From: a virus
Length of the DNA stretch: 20,286 nt
IMG/VR virus record: IMGVR_UViG_3300020411_000404
Location: 1 to 20,286 of that record
Reading direction: 5' to 3' (one strand)
In this document: one piece after another, positions 17,658-20,286 of the stretch
Numbering within the stretch: the stretch's first letter is position 1
Layout of the letters: the number at the start of each line of letters is the position of its first letter
Program-made: the position numbers and the translations under genes
Notes under the pieces: generated by a model
Told to the model about the DNA's origin: nothing
The model's input: the letters and a program-made list of their open reading frames with translations, nothing else
The model's database searches: none

Positions 17658-17662
17658 CTTAC

Positions 17663-18271
17663 ATGGCTGATAATACACCATTTGGAAATATTAACATAGA
17701 AGCTGGATCTACTGAAAGATCTGCTAGCTGGTATCAACGTCAAGTTAGAAGTTATGCTAGTCATCTTAATAGTCCAGCAGAGTTATATGATTCTGATTTA
17801 GGAAGATTTGAAACTAAATTAGAAGTAGGTCAAATGTATTTGTTTGAATACACACCTAAACATGCTGATACTTTACCGTATTATGATAATTTTCCTTTAG
17901 TCGTAATAGCAGATGCTATACCAAATGGATTTAGTGGTGTTAATTTACATTACTTACGTCCTATGGCAAGAGCAGCATTATTAGATAAACTTATGCCTGC
18001 TTGGAGCGATATTGGAGCTAAATCACAATTAGCATCTTCTTGGTCAACTCTAAGAAACTTTTCTAAGTTTCCAGAAGCAAGAGGAGCTACTAAGAAATAT
18101 TTAGGCTCACAAGCTGGAAGACTATTTAGAATAAATCCAGCACATTGGAAGTCAGCTATATTTTTACCTGTTCAAATGTTTAAAGGAGCAGGGTTACAGA
18201 AAATTTATAAGGACACAATGGAAAGACCAGAAAGAAAGAAACGTGGCTCAATTAATGTAGGAAGGATATAA
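17663..18271 (+). CDS. Probable DNA end protector, gp2-like
   Basis: The product is 202 aa. The core GQMYLFEYTPKHADTLPYYDNFPLVVI (residues of about 56-82), with SGVNLHYLRPMARAALLDKL near 91-110, is a pattern I recall from short marine myovirus proteins annotated as DNA end protector (T4 gp2). An aromatic-basic N-terminal helix (ASWYQRQVRSYASHL) precedes it. The C-terminus is strongly basic (MERPERKKRGSIN), consistent with DNA binding. T4 gp2 is larger (274 aa); it binds packaged DNA ends and blocks RecBCD. In T4 genes 2 and 4 are neighbours, which supports the call. No Shine-Dalgarno precedes the ATG; a late promoter box ends 5 nt upstream. The last base of its stop codon is the first of the next ATG. 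The gp2 identity is from recollection and context. Confidence 0.6.
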   Translation: MADNTPFGNINIEAGSTERSASWYQRQVRSYASHLNSPAELYDSDLGRFETKLEVGQMYLFEYTPKHADTLPYYDNFPLVVIADAIPNGFSGVNLHYLRPMARAALLDKLMPAWSDIGAKSQLASSWSTLRNFSKFPEARGATKKYLGSQAGRLFRINPAHWKSAIFLPVQMFKGAGLQKIYKDTMERPERKKRGSINVGRI

Positions 18272-18987
18272 TGCCAATTGAAAATCAACAATATCAAAAT
18301 TTTACAACCTATGAGAAAATGGAAGACGTTCGTGGGCTAGGAACTGGAACTGATCAACAAATAGCAGGAACAAGTGGCGCTTCTTTTATGGCAAAAGCAA
18401 GAACTACAGAATTTGCTTTTACAGAAAGATTTGAAGTGTTATTTAGTTTTCCAGCTTCCTTAAAAGAAGAGTGGACTAAAATACAAAACGGCGTAGGCGA
18501 CACACCTAACGGAACATTACAAGATCTTCCTTTAGAAGCGACTTTATTATGTGAAGAAATACAAATACCAGGTATGACGCTGGCAAACAAAGAACAAAAT
18601 ATAGGAAACTGGACTTTCTATAGAAATACAAATATGGGATTTTTAGGTAATGAAATAAACATTACCTTTTATACAGACGTTCAATGGAAGTTAAGAAGTC
18701 TGTTTGAAGCCTGGATGGCGCATTGTGTTAATCCTACTTCCAAACAAGTTGCTTTCCCAGACGATCAGTTTGGGCAAGTATGGATTAATCAACTAAGCAA
18801 AGATGGCAGAGTTACTGCCACATGGGAATTATCTGAGGTAACACCGAAGGTATTAAACTTGGTTCCCCTATCAATGGGAGCCATTAGTATCGCGAGAACA
18901 ACATTAATTGTATCCAGTGCATACTGGGAATCTAAAGCAATTGATGTTAATGTTCATGGTGAAGGCGATACAGGAATGAATTTATAA
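18271..18987 (+). CDS. Tail-tube-fold protein, probably gp54-like tube initiator
   Basis: The product is 238 aa. An unstructured N-terminus (about 1-45, Gly/Thr-rich) is followed by a tube-type beta domain: FTERFEVLFSFPASL near 50-64, LCEEIQIPGMTLANKEQNIG near 92-111, a GFLGNEINITFYTDVQWKLR strand-helix near 124-143, LFEAWMAHCVNP, and a final ARTTLIVSSAYWE strand. The pattern of an (I/L)PG turn followed by a long helix and a closing strand is shared by T4 gp19, gp48 and gp54. Position next to gp26, and the presence of another tube-like protein across the promoter, favour gp54, the layer from which the tube grows. gp19 is the alternative but is usually nearer 165 aa and lies with the sheath gene. 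AGGAAGG precedes the overlapping TAATG start. Confidence 0.65.
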   Translation: MPIENQQYQNFTTYEKMEDVRGLGTGTDQQIAGTSGASFMAKARTTEFAFTERFEVLFSFPASLKEEWTKIQNGVGDTPNGTLQDLPLEATLLCEEIQIPGMTLANKEQNIGNWTFYRNTNMGFLGNEINITFYTDVQWKLRSLFEAWMAHCVNPTSKQVAFPDDQFGQVWINQLSKDGRVTATWELSEVTPKVLNLVPLSMGAISIARTTLIVSSAYWESKAIDVNVHGEGDTGMNL

Positions 18988-18999
18988 TAGGAGAAAATT

Positions 19000-19695
19000 A
19001 TGGCACTACCAAAAATTGATACGCCAAGATTTAACGGAACAATTGCTTCTTCAGGTGAAGAAGTTACATTTAGACCGTTTAAAGTTAAGGAAGAAAAAAT
19101 CCTTATGTTGGCGAGTGAAGGTGGCGAATATAAGGACATGGTTAATGCATGTGCTCAAATCGTCAGTAATTGCGTTGAAAACCTCAACGCTTATGAGCTA
19201 CCAATATTTGACTTACAAGATTTGTTTATTCAAATCAGAAGTAAATCAGATGGAGCGTTAGCTAATTTTAAATTAACTTGTGGAAATGATGATTGTGGTG
19301 AGTCTATCCCTTATGAGATGGACCTAACAGAATTTAAAATGACTGGACTAGATAATAGACCAAATGATGTAATACAAGTTTCAGAGGATATGATTATTAA
19401 ATTAAAATATCCAAACGCTGCAATGGCATCTGTAATTGATGAATTAGATGATGCCGTATTAGTAGCAAAATGTATAGAACATGTTGTTGATGGAGAAGAA
19501 ACAATTAATGTTGAAGAAGAACCAATTGAAGATGTTGTTAATTTTGTAGAAGATCTTCCCATTGATACTTTTAAGGAAATCCAGTCTTTCTTTACAAATA
19601 TGCCAATGATGGAACATGTTGTAGAATACACATGTCCTAAATGTGAGCATGATAACAGGATAAGTATTAATGGTTACGAACATTTTTTCGGCTAA
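19000..19695 (+). CDS. gp26: Baseplate hub assembly protein gp26
   Basis: The product is 231 aa (T4 gp26 is 208), with AGGAG well placed before the ATG. MALPKIDTPRFN near 1-12 and TFRPFKVKEEKILMLASE near 23-40 are the hallmark of the T4 baseplate hub gp26 family. The middle is helical and acidic. Four cysteines, Cys94 and Cys99 (CGNDDC) and Cys212 and Cys215 (CPKC), suggest a split zinc-binding site. In T4 gp26 is needed for hub assembly. The gene ends FFG-stop, and its last sense codons form a U UUU UUC slip site. A -1 shift after Phe230 would add 62 residues, for a 292-aa product. Located directly before the presumed tape measure gene, it occupies the place of tail assembly chaperones in other phages. 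Confidence 0.88.
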   Translation: MALPKIDTPRFNGTIASSGEEVTFRPFKVKEEKILMLASEGGEYKDMVNACAQIVSNCVENLNAYELPIFDLQDLFIQIRSKSDGALANFKLTCGNDDCGESIPYEMDLTEFKMTGLDNRPNDVIQVSEDMIIKLKYPNAAMASVIDELDDAVLVAKCIEHVVDGEETINVEEEPIEDVVNFVEDLPIDTFKEIQSFFTNMPMMEHVVEYTCPKCEHDNRISINGYEHFFG

Positions 19696-19711
19696 CTCTT
19701 TCTCAGGAAAG
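19683..19711 (+). promoter_or_regulatory. Predicted -1 ribosomal frameshift site (slippery heptamer plus hairpin)
   Basis: TTTTTTC at 19683-19689 is a canonical X XXY YYZ heptamer in the gp26 frame (codons TTT TTC). The zero-frame stop TAA is at 19693-19695. After 8 nt a small hairpin can form, with stem CTTTC (19698-19702), loop TCAG and stem GAAAG (19707-19711). Both the spacing and the frame of the downstream open region fit -1 slippage. The stem is only five pairs. Confidence 0.65.
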
Positions 19712-19877
19712 TCTTGCGAATTACTACAAGACAAATTTCCTGTTGATGCAAGAACATCATTATTCTTTAACGGAACTAGAAGAAATGATGCCATGGGAAA
19801 GAGAGGTTTATGTTTCAATGTTAATAGAGCATCTTAATAAGAAGGCGGAAAAACAAAAGGCACAAAATAAATTTTAA
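19689..19877 (+). CDS. -1 frame extension of gp26 (small second tail chaperone, gp51-like)
   Basis: This frame is open from just upstream of the slip site to the TAA at 19875. Entered by -1 slippage it adds 62 residues: RLTLSQESLANYY, a hydrophobic NFLLMQ, then HHYSLTELEEMMPWEREVYVSMLIEHL and a lysine/glutamine-rich end. The pattern of EL, MPWE and a following helix is typical of second-frame tail assembly chaperone segments, and I recall similar short proteins labelled gp51 in marine T4-likes, although T4 gp51 itself is much longer. The only ATG near the front (19746) has no Shine-Dalgarno and would leave 43 residues, cutting off the conserved front half. I therefore prefer the fusion reading. 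A separate weakly initiated small protein is the alternative. Confidence 0.65.
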   Translation, partial: RLTLSQESLANYYKTNFLLMQEHHYSLTELEEMMPWEREVYVSMLIEHLNKKAEKQKAQNKF

Positions 19878-19887
19878 GGTTAAGTAA

Positions 19888-20286
19888 ATGGCTATAGAAA
19901 AAGATTTAGAAAAGGCGTTACAAGGATTAGAAAAGCTGCATAAGAAAATGCCAGATACGGATCTTTCTACGTCTAAAGAAATTAAAAAGATAGAGACTTT
20001 AGTTGAGGAAATCGAAGAGAATGCTAAAGGCGAACGTGAGCAACTCACGAAAATGGCCAAACAAAACAACAACGCTAACAATGCACAGATTGCCAAGGAG
20101 ATTTGGACTTATCAACAAGACCAAGCGATGGCAAAAGGACAGAAAAAACACTTTAGAGGAGCCAAAAAATCTCGAACAAGAATCGAGAATATGAATAAAG
20201 AGATATTATCCATACTTAAAAATGCCCCTGCCGTTGGTGGTGGCGGTGGCGCTGGTGGTGGAGGTGGCTCTGGCGGGGGCTCTGGA
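19888..20286 (+). CDS. N-terminus of a probable tape measure/large tail protein, cut by window edge
   Basis: The frame opens at ATG 19888 (AAGG about 8 nt upstream) and runs 133 codons to the right edge without a stop. Residues 1-60 are highly charged helix with coiled-coil character (MAIEKDLEKALQGLEKLHKK, then KEIKKIETLVEEIEEN). Residues 60-112 remain helical and become basic (KGQKKHFRGAKKSRTR near 83-98). From residue 117 on there is an almost pure glycine/serine/alanine run up to the edge. Tape measure genes normally follow the chaperone frameshift pair, and coiled coils are usual in them, so I infer a gp29-like tape measure; a hub protein such as gp28 is possible. There is not enough sequence to be sure. 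Confidence 0.55.
   Translation, partial: MAIEKDLEKALQGLEKLHKKMPDTDLSTSKEIKKIETLVEEIEENAKGEREQLTKMAKQNNNANNAQIAKEIWTYQQDQAMAKGQKKHFRGAKKSRTRIENMNKEILSILKNAPAVGGGGGAGGGGGSGGGSG
20236..20286 (+). repeat. Poly-glycine/serine linker coding repeat
   Basis: From residue 117 of the last gene, 17 codons up to the edge are GGN with single Ala or Ser interruptions (GGGGGAGGGGGSGGGSG). This is locally GC-rich in a very AT-rich genome. It continues beyond the window. Confidence 0.8.

Noticed and set aside
19670-19840. +1 frame after gp26 starting at ATG 19670 (about 55 codons)
   Set aside because: The product shows no recognisable helix or chaperone motif, while the -1 frame does and the slip site points to -1.
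19311-20096. Minus-strand frames opposite gp26 and the last gene
   Set aside because: No family signature; the plus strand carries gp26 with an RBS and clear motifs.
1-20286. tRNA genes, integrase, insertion sequences, toxin-antitoxin or defence genes
   Set aside because: None seen; genes are packed with almost no gaps and nearly all fit tail, baseplate or head-completion roles.

Overview
The window is AT-rich, gene-dense phage DNA from the tail and baseplate module of a T4-like myovirus. The protein families (gp4, gp5, gp6, gp8, gp25, gp26, gp53, plus a DUF4815-type structural protein) match the marine T4-like group of cyanophages and pelagiphages. No host gene, tRNA, integrase or metabolic gene is present, so the host cannot be named. 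Low GC and the marine-type structural proteins would fit an AT-rich marine bacterium; this is inference. Family names come from recognising motifs and gene order, not from a database search.

Layout. A compact promoter region at about 17175-17211 divides the window. Leftward (minus strand, 17174 down to 1) is an almost gapless baseplate operon: tube-cap protein gp48-like, gp53, hub gp27-like, spike gp5, an unknown 202-aa protein, gp25, gp6, a gp7-position protein of 997 aa, a small 149-aa protein, gp8, and a very long DUF4815-type protein that runs off the left edge in collagen-like Gly-X-Y repeats. Rightward (plus strand) are the gp4 head-completion nuclease-like protein, a probable gp2-like DNA-end protector, a tail-tube-fold protein (gp54-like), gp26, a short second chaperone reading frame, and the start of a coiled-coil plus poly-glycine protein that is probably the tape measure and runs off the right edge.

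Expression. T4-type late promoters (TATAAATA) precede gp48, gp4, the gp2-like gene and gp25. At the last two, the box ends exactly 5 nt before the ATG with no Shine-Dalgarno sequence, which predicts leaderless messages. The gp26 gene ends in a U UUU UUC slippery heptamer just before its stop. A -1 slip there would join it to an overlapping 62-codon frame that has no good start of its own, the same architecture as tail-assembly-chaperone frameshifts such as lambda G/GT and P2 E/E'. I consider this the most interesting signal in the window.

How the genes work together. gp5 and the gp27-like protein form the central hub and puncturing spike. gp53, gp25, gp6, the gp7-position protein and gp8 form the wedges. 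The gp48-like and gp54-like proteins cap the hub and start the tail tube. gp26 and its frameshift extension probably chaperone hub and tape-measure assembly. gp4 and gp2 finish the DNA-filled head. The DUF4815-type protein probably links the baseplate to fibres.
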